Positions 1-6,572 of a DNA stretch of 10,549 nt are shown here, piece by piece. A program made the translations under genes and the position numbers. Source of the DNA: Syntrophobacter sp. DG_60 (lineage in GTDB: Bacteria > Desulfobacterota > Desulfofervidia > Desulfofervidales > DG-60); the NCBI GenBank assembly GCA_001304365.1, contig LJNA01000038.1, positions 1-10,549 of the forward strand. Direction: 5' to 3'. Every line of letters starts with the position of its first letter. Positions within the stretch are counted from its first letter, which is position 1. The notes below the pieces were generated by a model that saw only the letters and a program-made list of their open reading frames with translations, made no database searches and had not been told where the DNA came from.

Positions 1-1505
1 TCTAAGGCCCTGGCAACAGTCAAGAGCCTTTTTACAGTAGGATTTTTGGCAGCCAAGGCAGAAAGGCGTGGCTCATTGGCAATAGCCTCTTCTAGAGAGA
101 TATTGGGTATCGCAGGAACTAGTTTTGCAATTTTATCAACCTGTTGATAGGGCATATCTAAAGCGCGCCCTACGTCTCTGATAACAGCACGTGCCTGCAT
201 CTTCCCAAAGGTAATAATCTGCGCTACATGGTCTCTTCCTCCATATTTTCGGGAGACATATTTTAACACCTGGTCTCTACCTTCCATGCATAAATCCACA
301 TCTATATCAGGCATGCCCCTTCTTTCTGGATTTAAAAATCTCTCAAACAGCAGACCATAGGAAATTGGGTCTATTTCTGTAATATCCAGGGCATAGGCCA
401 CAAGGCTCCCTGCTGCAGAACCCCTGCCTGGTCCCACTGGAATTCCATTTTTTTTGGCATAGGTAGCAAAATCAGAGACAATAAGGAAATAGCTAGCAAA
501 ACCCATTTGATTAATAACCTCTAATTCTTTCTCTAGACGTTCAAAGTAAAAGGCATGATCTGTCTCTTTTAGGCCATGAAGAATAAACTTTCTTTTTAAA
601 CCAGATTTTGCCTTTTTTACTAAAAAATCAGAAAGATTTTCTCCTTCCGGCATAGGGAATTTAGGGAAGCGGTATTCACCAAGCTGCAGTTCTAACTGGC
701 ACCTTTCAGCAATGGCCATAGTATTACGGGTGGCCTGTGGGTAGTTTGAAAAGGCATTTATCATTTCCTCTTTGGATTTAAAATAGAACTGATCTGTGGA
801 AAAATGGAGGCGATTTTTGTCATTGATGTTTTTTCCTGTCTGGATGCAAAGTAATATATCATGGGCCTCTGCATCCTCTGACCTTAAGTAATGGCAATCG
901 TTTGTTGCTACAATGGGTAGGCAAAGCTCGTCAGATATTTTAATTAGACCCTCATTGGCCTTGATTTGCTCTTCTAAACCATTGTCTTGAAGCTCAAGAT
1001 AAAAATTCCCTTTGCCCAAAATATCCTCATAATCCTTTGCTGCCCTTTTTGCCTCTTCATAATTGCTTTTTAATATAAATAAAGGCACTTCCCCATGCAA
1101 ACAGGCACTTAGCCCAATTAGTCCCTCATGGTATTCATTTAAAAGCTCCTTATCTATGCGGGGTTTATAATAAAAACCCTCTAGGTGGGAGATGCTCACC
1201 AATTTTAAGAGATTATGATAGCCTTTCTCATTTTCTGCTAAAAGCACTAAGTGGTAAAGATTCTCCTTTCCCGCCTTCTTTCTATACCCATGTGGGGCAA
1301 GATATACTTCACAACCAATGATAGGTTTTATTCCAAAATCTTTGGCCATTTCATAAAATTCTATAACTCCAAAAAGATTTCCATGGTCTGTCATGGCCAC
1401 TGCTGGCATATGATATTCTTTTACCTTAGCCATTAATTCTGGCAAACGGATGGCCCCATCTAGAAGGCTGTATTGGGTATGAATATGGAGGTGAACAAAA
1501 TCCAT
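1..1505 (-). CDS. dnaE: DNA polymerase III subunit alpha, N-terminal 501 codons (partial)
   Basis: This is the catalytic alpha subunit of the replicative DNA polymerase III, reading leftward and cut by the window edge; family members are about 1,100-1,200 residues. The N-terminal PHP domain starts HLHIHTQYSLLDG and covers roughly residues 1-210. All nine metal ligands known from active bacterial PHP domains can be matched: H7, H9, D16, H41, E66, H85, C135, D203 and H205. This contrasts with E. coli DnaE, where several are lost, and suggests a metal-binding, possibly proofreading PHP domain (inference). The polymerase core follows, with VGPGRGSAAGSLVAYAL (357-373) and the catalytic PDIDVD motif (D402, D404). 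The third catalytic Asp lies beyond the window. The start ATG is at 1505, because the PHP domain begins within a few residues of it. Upstream is only a weak AAAAAG in place of a Shine-Dalgarno sequence. Confidence 0.97.
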   Translation of the reverse strand, partial: MDFVHLHIHTQYSLLDGAIRLPELMAKVKEYHMPAVAMTDHGNLFGVIEFYEMAKDFGIKPIIGCEVYLAPHGYRKKAGKENLYHLVLLAENEKGYHNLLKLVSISHLEGFYYKPRIDKELLNEYHEGLIGLSACLHGEVPLFILKSNYEEAKRAAKDYEDILGKGNFYLELQDNGLEEQIKANEGLIKISDELCLPIVATNDCHYLRSEDAEAHDILLCIQTGKNINDKNRLHFSTDQFYFKSKEEMINAFSNYPQATRNTMAIAERCQLELQLGEYRFPKFPMPEGENLSDFLVKKAKSGLKRKFILHGLKETDHAFYFERLEKELEVINQMGFASYFLIVSDFATYAKKNGIPVGPGRGSAAGSLVAYALDITEIDPISYGLLFERFLNPERRGMPDIDVDLCMEGRDQVLKYVSRKYGGRDHVAQIITFGKMQARAVIRDVGRALDMPYQQVDKIAKLVPAIPNISLEEAIANEPRLSALAAKNPTVKRLLTVARAL

Positions 1506-1521
1506 ATCTTTTTAATCTGAA

Positions 1522-1550
1522 TTAATACCGTTGATTTAACAACTTGTCAA
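1522..1550 (-). promoter_or_regulatory. dnaE promoter, sigma70-like
   Basis: On the minus strand there is a perfect -35 TTGACA (1545-1550), a 17-nt spacer and a -10 TATTAA (1522-1527). Transcription would begin near 1515, giving a 5' leader of only about 10 nt before the dnaE ATG at 1505. Sequence match and spacing are strong; the start point is inferred. Confidence 0.65.
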
Positions 1551-1608
1551 TTGGGAGAGATGGCTTAAAATAATTTAAAATACAAAAGAACAAAAACTCG
1601 TACTATAA

Positions 1609-1693
1609 GCCGCGGATTTACACAGAATGACGCAGATCATCAGGATTTTAAATATTAAAATATTTTCTGCGGGTATCGGCGGAAATCTGTGGC
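1609..1693. repeat. Imperfect inverted repeat of CGCAGAT/ATCTGTG type
   Basis: The left arm (about 1609-1638) and the reverse complement of the right arm (about 1664-1693) share the ordered words GCC, GATTT, C-C-GA and CGCAGA, giving a degenerate long hairpin. A smaller palindrome, AAATATT-AA-AATATTT (1650-1665), lies near the centre. Words of this kind (CGCAGAT with ATCTGCG) recur as dispersed non-coding repeats in many bacterial genomes; that is recollection, not a search. It could be a decayed copy of such an element. Its composition differs from the A/T-rich flanks. Confidence 0.45.
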
Positions 1694-1727
1694 AAATTTT
1701 ATTACTTCCTTTACAATGAAAAATTGC

Positions 1728-1809
1728 AATGCAAAATTCAAAGTTAAACAAATGGTAGTGAATTTTCGCCTAACAAAAAAATTTTAAATTTGAACTGTAA
1801 TTTTGCATT
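1728..1809. repeat. A/T-rich inverted repeat upstream of the helicase gene
   Basis: AATGCAAAATT (1728-1738) is matched exactly by its reverse complement AATTTTGCATT (1799-1809). Weaker pairing continues inward (AGTT and AAA words, allowing a one-base bulge) towards about 1750 and 1787. The right arm ends 18 nt before the helicase ATG. It could form a long imperfect hairpin, or be a degenerate dispersed repeat; low sequence complexity limits confidence. Confidence 0.4.
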
Positions 1810-1827
1810 TTGATATTTGAATTTTTT

Positions 1828-3399
1828 ATGGATATTTTACCTAGCATTAAAACCCAACTTAAGCATAGTTGGTTCCCATTTTTTGGCCGCTTTGGCACAC
1901 TGACCCCTGTGCAGATAGCCACCATACCACACCTTTTGGCAGGAAAAAACACAATTGTCTCCTCTCCCTCAGCCAGTGGAAAGACCGAGGCTATTATGGC
2001 ACCACTGATAGAAAAGGTAATAGGGGAAAAAGAGTTAAGTTTACTTTATATAGCCCCTACTCGTGCTTTGGTAAATGACCTTTTCTATCGATTAAAGGAG
2101 ATACTAATGGCCTGTGGTTTAAAAAGTACAGCCCGTACGGGGGATAGGCCCAATATACCTATTGTCTTACCCAATATATTGTTTACTACCCCAGAATCTT
2201 TTGACTCTCTTCTTTGTCGCTATCCAAAGATATGGTCAAACCTAAAGGTCGTAGTCTTGGACGAGATCCATCTAATTGATAACACCTACCGTGGTGATCA
2301 GATAAGGGTATTGATCAAACGCTTAACTGCTGAATATGTAAAAAACCTGATATTTGCTGCACTTTCTGCTACCCTGGCCAGGCCTAAGGCAGTGGCTGAA
2401 CGCTATTTTAGCCCACAGGCAGTGATAAAGGTTGGGATGCCCAGAAAGGTCAATCTATATCTAATGAATAATTGGAAGGAAATCATTCAATTTTTAAGAA
2501 AAAAGAGATGGCATAAGGTAATTACATTTTGTAATACCCGTAAGGACGTAGAAAGGCTTTATCTTGAAATATCAAAAATTTGGCCCAAAGAGCGAGTCCT
2601 CTTACATCATGGTAGCCTTTCAAAGGGTGTGCGTGAGGAGACCGAAAAGATGCTAAGGGAGTGGTCATGGGGTATATGCATCTCAACCATGACATTAGAG
2701 GTAGGGATTGATATTGGTGATTTTGATGCAGCAATCCTCTATCATCCACCCACTACTCCCTCTTCTTTCCAGCAGAGAATAGGCAGGGCATGTAGAGAAG
2801 ATGAGGACTTTGAGGTTATTGGCTACTACGGGAATGACGCAGAAAAAGAGTGTTTTGAGTTTTATACAGAACTGTCAAATCAGGGTTTGGTAGAGGAGAT
2901 AGAGTATAGTCCAGATCCTTCAGTAGCTGTGCAACAGATATTTTCTTTGCTTTATGCCCACCCAGGCGGTGTAGACGAAAAAAGGATGATGGATATCCTA
3001 AGCCCTGTCTGTTTAAAAGAAACAGCAAAAGAGATTATAGCCCACCTTTTAGAGAAAGAATGGCTTACCATTAGACATAGTGGCATCTTTGCTACAGAAA
3101 AACTAATGAATTTAGGAGAACGTGGGCTTATTCACTCTAACATCCCTAATCAGGGTCATTTCCAAGTAATAGAATTAAATACCGGAAAGCCAATGGGTGA
3201 GATATTTACTGAGGCGACTGAAGGAAATGTATTTGTCCTTGCTGGCCGTTGCTGGCAGATAGTAAATGTAAAGAAGAGAAGGCTGTATGTGAAATTAATC
3301 TCTACCTACCCTAAGAAGATCTATTTTAAGAAAAGGCCCTGTAGGGGGGCATTTACTCCTTATTTACCAGAGCACCTAAGAAAAACAGCGCCAAAATAA
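1828..3399 (+). CDS. Compact Lhr-like DEAD/DEAH-box (superfamily 2) helicase
   Basis: This is an ATP-dependent nucleic-acid helicase of superfamily 2, closest in motif style to the Lhr group. Counting from the ATG at 1828 (523 aa), a Q-motif-like LTPVQ is followed by Walker A SPSASGKT (46-53), APTRAL (motif Ia), TTPES (Ib), Walker B DEIH (145-148) and SAT (180-182). RecA domain 2 carries TFCNTRKDVERL, HHGSL, TLEVGIDIGDFDAAI (V) and QQRIGRACR (VI, about 315-323). A winged-helix-like region follows. Then comes FVLAGRCWQIVNV, resembling the F-x-L-x-G-R-x-W segment of Lhr cores. The protein ends soon after, so the large C-terminal domain of typical Lhr proteins (usually 800 residues or more) is missing. 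An in-frame TTG at 1810 would add six residues; I prefer the ATG because the TTG sits inside the right arm of an inverted repeat. Neither start has a Shine-Dalgarno sequence. Its role is probably in DNA or RNA repair or remodelling; the substrate is unknown. Confidence 0.88.
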   Translation: MDILPSIKTQLKHSWFPFFGRFGTLTPVQIATIPHLLAGKNTIVSSPSASGKTEAIMAPLIEKVIGEKELSLLYIAPTRALVNDLFYRLKEILMACGLKSTARTGDRPNIPIVLPNILFTTPESFDSLLCRYPKIWSNLKVVVLDEIHLIDNTYRGDQIRVLIKRLTAEYVKNLIFAALSATLARPKAVAERYFSPQAVIKVGMPRKVNLYLMNNWKEIIQFLRKKRWHKVITFCNTRKDVERLYLEISKIWPKERVLLHHGSLSKGVREETEKMLREWSWGICISTMTLEVGIDIGDFDAAILYHPPTTPSSFQQRIGRACREDEDFEVIGYYGNDAEKECFEFYTELSNQGLVEEIEYSPDPSVAVQQIFSLLYAHPGGVDEKRMMDILSPVCLKETAKEIIAHLLEKEWLTIRHSGIFATEKLMNLGERGLIHSNIPNQGHFQVIELNTGKPMGEIFTEATEGNVFVLAGRCWQIVNVKKRRLYVKLISTYPKKIYFKKRPCRGAFTPYLPEHLRKTAPK

Positions 3400-3418
3400 C
3401 TAAGATTTTGCAAAAAAA

Positions 3419-4259
3419 TTATGGGCTTGATATATTTCCTGGCTTTATTACTGCTATGTAGAGGTCTTTGTCTTTTACAGTTACATAGAGATAGTGAAAG
3501 AAACCTCCCTCTTTTTTGGGGGCATGGAGTGGTGCACCTGCACCCCCACTAATTATTTGAGTAACACCATCTATCACGGTCTTGCTATAAAGGTGCTCAT
3601 GAGCACAAAAAACCATAAGTTTTTCTTTATATTTTTTAAAAAGAGATGCAAGCCTATTCCTGCTTTCTGGGTATCTGTCAAGACAACTGCCAATATGATA
3701 ACCCACTGGATATAAAGGTTCGTGTACAAAGATAAAAATAAAGTCAGAGCTTCTTACCTTCTTTAGTTCCTTCTCCAGCCATTTAAACTGAATAGGGTCT
3801 ATCCTTCCTTCTATTTCTTTGCCTTGTCTTTCTTCATAGCAGCATAATAATGATAAAGGAGCAGTTTTGGTATTCAAAAGAATAGTAAAATTCTTTCCTA
3901 ATCATTTCCTTATAAAGAGATCTCCAGTTCTTTCCTATTTCATGATTTCCTACTACTAAATAAAAAGGAACTTTGCTTGTTTTCATTACCTCTAGAAAGT
4001 TTTGCCATCCCTCTCTGCTTGGATAATCGACCCAGTCCCCAATATGGATGACAAAATCTGGACGAAGAAGACTTATTTCTTTCATTATTTCAGCAAATAT
4101 TGGGGCTGGCCTTTTTCCATCTCTGCTATCTCCCAGAATCACAAAACTGAATCCATATAATTGCGGGATAAAAGCAAGTAATAATAGAAGAGAAAGGGTG
4201 CTTCGTTTTATCCAGAGATAAAATGTGATTTGCTTTTTCATTGGCTTCTTGTTTGCCAT
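3419..4259 (-). pseudogene. Exported calcineurin-like metallophosphoesterase, frameshifted
   Basis: Two overlapping reading frames together encode one metallophosphoesterase. The 5' frame (4259 to 3834) has a basic N-terminus and hydrophobic segment (STLSLLLLLAFIPQLYG), typical of a signal peptide. It then carries metal-site motifs GDSR (43-46), GDWVD (74-78) and GNHE (104-107). The 3' frame (ending at 3419) continues with EERQGKEIEGRIDPIQFKWL, FVHEPLYP and AHEHLY, the C-terminal metal-ligand motifs. The frames join around 3836-3850, where one base must be skipped: the whole span is 841 nt, 3 x 280 + 1. The first motif has Arg in place of the usual His (GD-x-R), as in some subfamilies. It converges on the helicase gene with only 19 nt between them. 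As read, the enzyme is split and probably inactive, unless the shift is a sequencing error or recoding event. A phosphatase would fit the phosphate genes next door, but its substrate cannot be told. Confidence 0.8.
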
Positions 4260-4372
4260 TTATATCAAGTCTTATTCCCCAATTCAATTCCGCTATTATT
4301 ATTCCTTTAATCCCTTAAACATGCGGGCAGCACTTTGGAGGAAGCCACAAAATCTTATTTGGAAATACCCTT

Positions 4373-4406
4373 TTGAAAAACTTTTTATTTAAGTTATAAT
4401 TATAAC
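4373..4406 (+). promoter_or_regulatory. Strong promoter directly abutting the first DUF47 gene
   Basis: A -35 TTGAAA (4373-4378), 16-nt spacer and perfect -10 TATAAT (4395-4400) lie immediately upstream of the ATG at 4407. The expected start of transcription, 6-8 nt after the -10, falls at 4406-4408, on the start codon itself. The -10 is part of a perfect 14-nt palindrome, GTTATAATTATAAC (4393-4406), so TATAAT is also present on the opposite strand. No good -35 for leftward transcription is seen. No Pho box is present here. Confidence 0.7.
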
Positions 4407-5072
4407 ATGCGTATACCAATACTGGCCTTATTTAGAAAATCGCCCTTTGAAGACCTTAAAATCCATGCCAATAAGGTAAGAGAATGTACATGGATGTTTA
4501 AAAAGGCCATAGAGTGTTACATAGATAAGGCATGTGAGGAGTATGAATCTTTGGCTAAAGAGGTATCAAGATTGGAGCATGAAGCAGATGCCATTAAAAG
4601 AGACATAAGGGGGCACTTACCTAAGGGTATTATGATGCCCGTGGATAAGTTTGAACTTTTTGCGTACTTAAAGGAACAAGATAAGGTGCTTGATGCCGTT
4701 CAGGACACACTGGACTGGCTGACTTTTAGGTTAACAGATACCCCCAAGGAGGTAGAAGAAGATCTTTTAGCTCTAGTGGACAAGAGTATAGAGGCTATAG
4801 AGCTTTTGGGCCCTATGTTGGATGCGGCAACTGCCTATTTTAGATATTATAATAAGAAAGATAGAGAGACGGTGAAGGAATTAATCAGGGAGATACGCCA
4901 GAAAGAACACGATGCAGACCAGATTGAGAAAAAAGCCAAAAAAACCATGTTTAATTTGAACATTGAGCACATTTCTATCTGCCACTTTAATCATGTCCTG
5001 GACAAAATCGGTGAGATTGCAGACCATGTCGAGAATGCAGGAGACATGATGCGAGCCATGATAGCTAAATAA
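4407..5072 (+). CDS. PhoU-like DUF47 protein, putative Pit regulator (first copy)
   Basis: This 221-aa, nearly all-helical cytoplasmic protein belongs to the DUF47/PhoU_div family, usually found beside Pit-type phosphate permeases and thought to modulate them. The family signature is clear: an N-terminal SPFEDL, LEHEADAIKRDIR, LPKGIMMPVDKFELF, QDKVLDAVQD and a C-terminal GEIADHVENAGDMM. Acidic E/D-x-x-x-D pairs that could bind metal, as in PhoU, are at E57/D61, D92/D96/D100, E167/D171 and E209/D213. The start is fixed by the paralogue at 6573, which begins in the same way (MRVPI against MRIPI), and not by a ribosome-binding site, since none exists. The upstream promoter makes the mRNA leaderless. 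A 256-nt gap separates it from pit, so the two may be transcribed separately. Confidence 0.92.
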   Translation: MRIPILALFRKSPFEDLKIHANKVRECTWMFKKAIECYIDKACEEYESLAKEVSRLEHEADAIKRDIRGHLPKGIMMPVDKFELFAYLKEQDKVLDAVQDTLDWLTFRLTDTPKEVEEDLLALVDKSIEAIELLGPMLDAATAYFRYYNKKDRETVKELIREIRQKEHDADQIEKKAKKTMFNLNIEHISICHFNHVLDKIGEIADHVENAGDMMRAMIAK

Positions 5073-5328
5073 AGAGCCTCTTGCACAAAAAAAGTCCTAA
5101 TTTTCAAAAAACTAAAAGATTTAGGCTACAATTTTTACCTGAAGAGTTTGCCTGCCTCCATTATCCTGGATAATGTTTCTACTTTTTTTAGCGGTAAGGG
5201 TGGGTAATGATCTTCTGACCCCCTATAGGAATGGAGATTATCACAATTTTTTGGGTTAAATATGCAGTGGATTTTTTTGAAAGAGTATGATAGTTAAACT
5301 GTCAAGCGTCAATCTGTGGAAGGGATAA
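5073..5328. other. Intergenic region upstream of pit
   Basis: No coding sequence is supported in these 256 nt. A weak promoter is possible: TTCAAA at 5103-5108 and TACAAT at 5127-5132, 18 nt apart. A 17-nt palindrome lies at 5159-5175. GGAAGGGA (5318-5325) serves as ribosome-binding site for pit. No Pho box with 11-nt phasing is found. No convincing terminator follows the first DUF47 gene, so read-through into pit is possible. Confidence 0.5.
5159..5175. repeat. 17-nt palindrome upstream of pit
   Basis: CATTATCCTGGATAATG is a perfect 8-bp inverted repeat around one central base, with seven T residues at 5183-5189. The near-absence of a loop favours a protein-binding operator over an RNA terminator. 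The downstream T run leaves a weak terminator possible. The cognate regulator is unknown. Confidence 0.4.
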
Positions 5329-6561
5329 ATGGAGCATGGGACATTCTTTCTCATTGGTGGTTTGATATTGGGTTTTTCCATGGCCTGGAATCTGGGGGCA
5401 AACGATGTGGCCAATGCTATGGCATCGGCTGTGGGCGCTAAGGCCATTACTGTTAAACAGGCGGTTTTTATTGCTGGCATACTAAATATTGTTGGTGCAG
5501 TTTTTATTGGCGGCCATGTGACAGAGACCATAAGAAAAGGGATTGTCTCCATTGATGAGCTGGCAGCAAATCCACATTTGGTAATGATTGGCTGTTTTTC
5601 TGCCCTTCTTGCTGCTAACCTTTGGGTATTTCTGGCTACAATGGCAGGGATGCCGGTTTCTAGCACTCATTCTATTGTAGGGGCCATGCTGGGATTTGGT
5701 CTTATAGCAGGCGGGCCTTCTGTGGTATACTGGGGAAAGGTGTTGGGAATAGTAGCTAGCTGGTTAATTTGTCCTGTTTTTAGTGGAATTTTGGGGTTCA
5801 TTATGTTTGTTACCATTAGAAAGTCTATACTTGAGCAAGAGGATATTAAAAAGAGGACCAAGAGTCTAGGGCCTATATTTGTTGGGTTTGCTGTATTCAT
5901 TATGTCTATGTCTTTTTTTTTAAAGACCCCACTTGGTAGAGAGCTAAAATTAACTAATTTTTCTTGTGTTATCCTTTCCATTCTGCTTTCTTTAATTTCT
6001 ATAATTGCTGTTTTAGCACTGATAAAACATTGGTTTAGAAGGCGCACTACTATGGAAGCAGAAGGAGCCTTCAGAAGGTTTCAAGTATTTACCTCTTGTT
6101 ATGTGTCTTTAAGTCAAGGGGCAAATGACGTAGCCAATGCTGTAGGGCCATTAGCGGCTATCTATTTTATTGTCACTACAGGTAAGCTACAAACACACAT
6201 CCCTGTTCCTACTATTTTCCTTGCCTTTGGTGGGATAGGTATTGCTATGGGGGTGCTTACTTTCGGATATAAGGTGATCCGTACAGTGGGCTTTAAGATT
6301 ACTCGATTGACCAATACCAGAGGTTTTTCTATAGATACAGGGACAGCAACTACAGTGCTTATGGCATCTAAATTAGGGCTTCCTGTTTCCACTTCTCATG
6401 CAGCAGTAGGGGCAGTGATTGGGGTAGGATTGGCCAGGGGGTTTGAGGCTGTTGATTTAAAGATTGTTTCAAAGATTATCCTCTATTGGCTTATTACACT
6501 TCCTGTGGTGGCACTTATCTGTATAGGAATATTTAAATTATTGACATTTATCTTTTTATAG
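5329..6561 (+). CDS. pit: Pit-type inorganic phosphate permease (PHO4 family)
   Basis: This 410-aa inner-membrane protein is a low-affinity, ion-coupled inorganic phosphate importer of the PHO4/PiT family. The family's internal duplication is plain. GANDVANA occurs at 23-30 and 264-271. Each half also has the second conserved block, GMPVSSTHSIVGAMLG (107-122) and GLPVSTSHAAVGAVIG (350-365). The halves are joined by a hydrophilic, basic loop (about 228-250). Many hydrophobic segments, about ten, fit a polytopic membrane protein, and length is normal for bacterial Pit. The ATG at 5329 is preceded by GGAAGGGA. It lies between two DUF47 genes and upstream of a porin with a Pho array, which supports phosphate over sulfate as substrate, although PHO4-family sulfate permeases exist. 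Confidence 0.95.
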   Translation: MEHGTFFLIGGLILGFSMAWNLGANDVANAMASAVGAKAITVKQAVFIAGILNIVGAVFIGGHVTETIRKGIVSIDELAANPHLVMIGCFSALLAANLWVFLATMAGMPVSSTHSIVGAMLGFGLIAGGPSVVYWGKVLGIVASWLICPVFSGILGFIMFVTIRKSILEQEDIKKRTKSLGPIFVGFAVFIMSMSFFLKTPLGRELKLTNFSCVILSILLSLISIIAVLALIKHWFRRRTTMEAEGAFRRFQVFTSCYVSLSQGANDVANAVGPLAAIYFIVTTGKLQTHIPVPTIFLAFGGIGIAMGVLTFGYKVIRTVGFKITRLTNTRGFSIDTGTATTVLMASKLGLPVSTSHAAVGAVIGVGLARGFEAVDLKIVSKIILYWLITLPVVALICIGIFKLLTFIFL

Positions 6562-6566
6562 GAGGG
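6559..6566 (+). promoter_or_regulatory. Shine-Dalgarno overlapping the pit stop codon
   Basis: TAGGAGGG contains both the pit stop codon (TAG, 6559-6561) and a perfect GGAGG, 7 nt from the next ATG at 6573. This makes translational coupling of the second DUF47 gene to pit likely. It contrasts with the ribosome-site-free start of the first DUF47 gene. Confidence 0.8.
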
Positions 6567-6572
6567 AAAAAA

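Larger units (their letters stand above)
1506..1827. other. Gene-free divergent region between dnaE and the helicase gene
   Basis: This stretch of about 320 nt has no credible coding sequence. It holds the dnaE promoter (1522-1550), an imperfect inverted repeat with CGCAGAT-type words (1609-1693) and an A/T-rich inverted repeat around 1728-1809. For the helicase gene only a weak promoter is visible: TTGAAC at 1790-1795 and TATTTG at 1814-1819, 18 nt apart. That promoter would place the transcript start almost on the ATG at 1828. Confidence 0.6.

Noticed and set aside
1251..1436. 61-codon open frame antisense to dnaE
   Set aside because: Lies wholly opposite the conserved PHP domain and shows no features of its own.
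1810..1827. TTG start for the helicase
   Set aside because: Adds six residues of no recognisable value, lies in the inverted repeat, and has no ribosome-binding site.
3400..3418. Terminator between the convergent helicase and phosphoesterase genes
   Set aside because: Only 19 nt, A-rich, with no inverted repeat.
3834..3877. Programmed -1 frameshift in the phosphoesterase
   Set aside because: The frame change is +1 (or -2) and there is no X-XXY-YYZ slippery heptamer; mutation or read error is simpler.
5293..5312. GTTAA, GTCAA, GTCAA words before pit as a Pho box
   Set aside because: Spacings are 8 and 7 nt, out of phase with 11-nt PhoB repeats, and the core is GTCAA.
5667..6047. 126-codon open frame antisense to pit
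   Set aside because: It mirrors the conserved permease sequence, has no ribosome-binding site or recognisable domain, and is explained by codon bias of pit.
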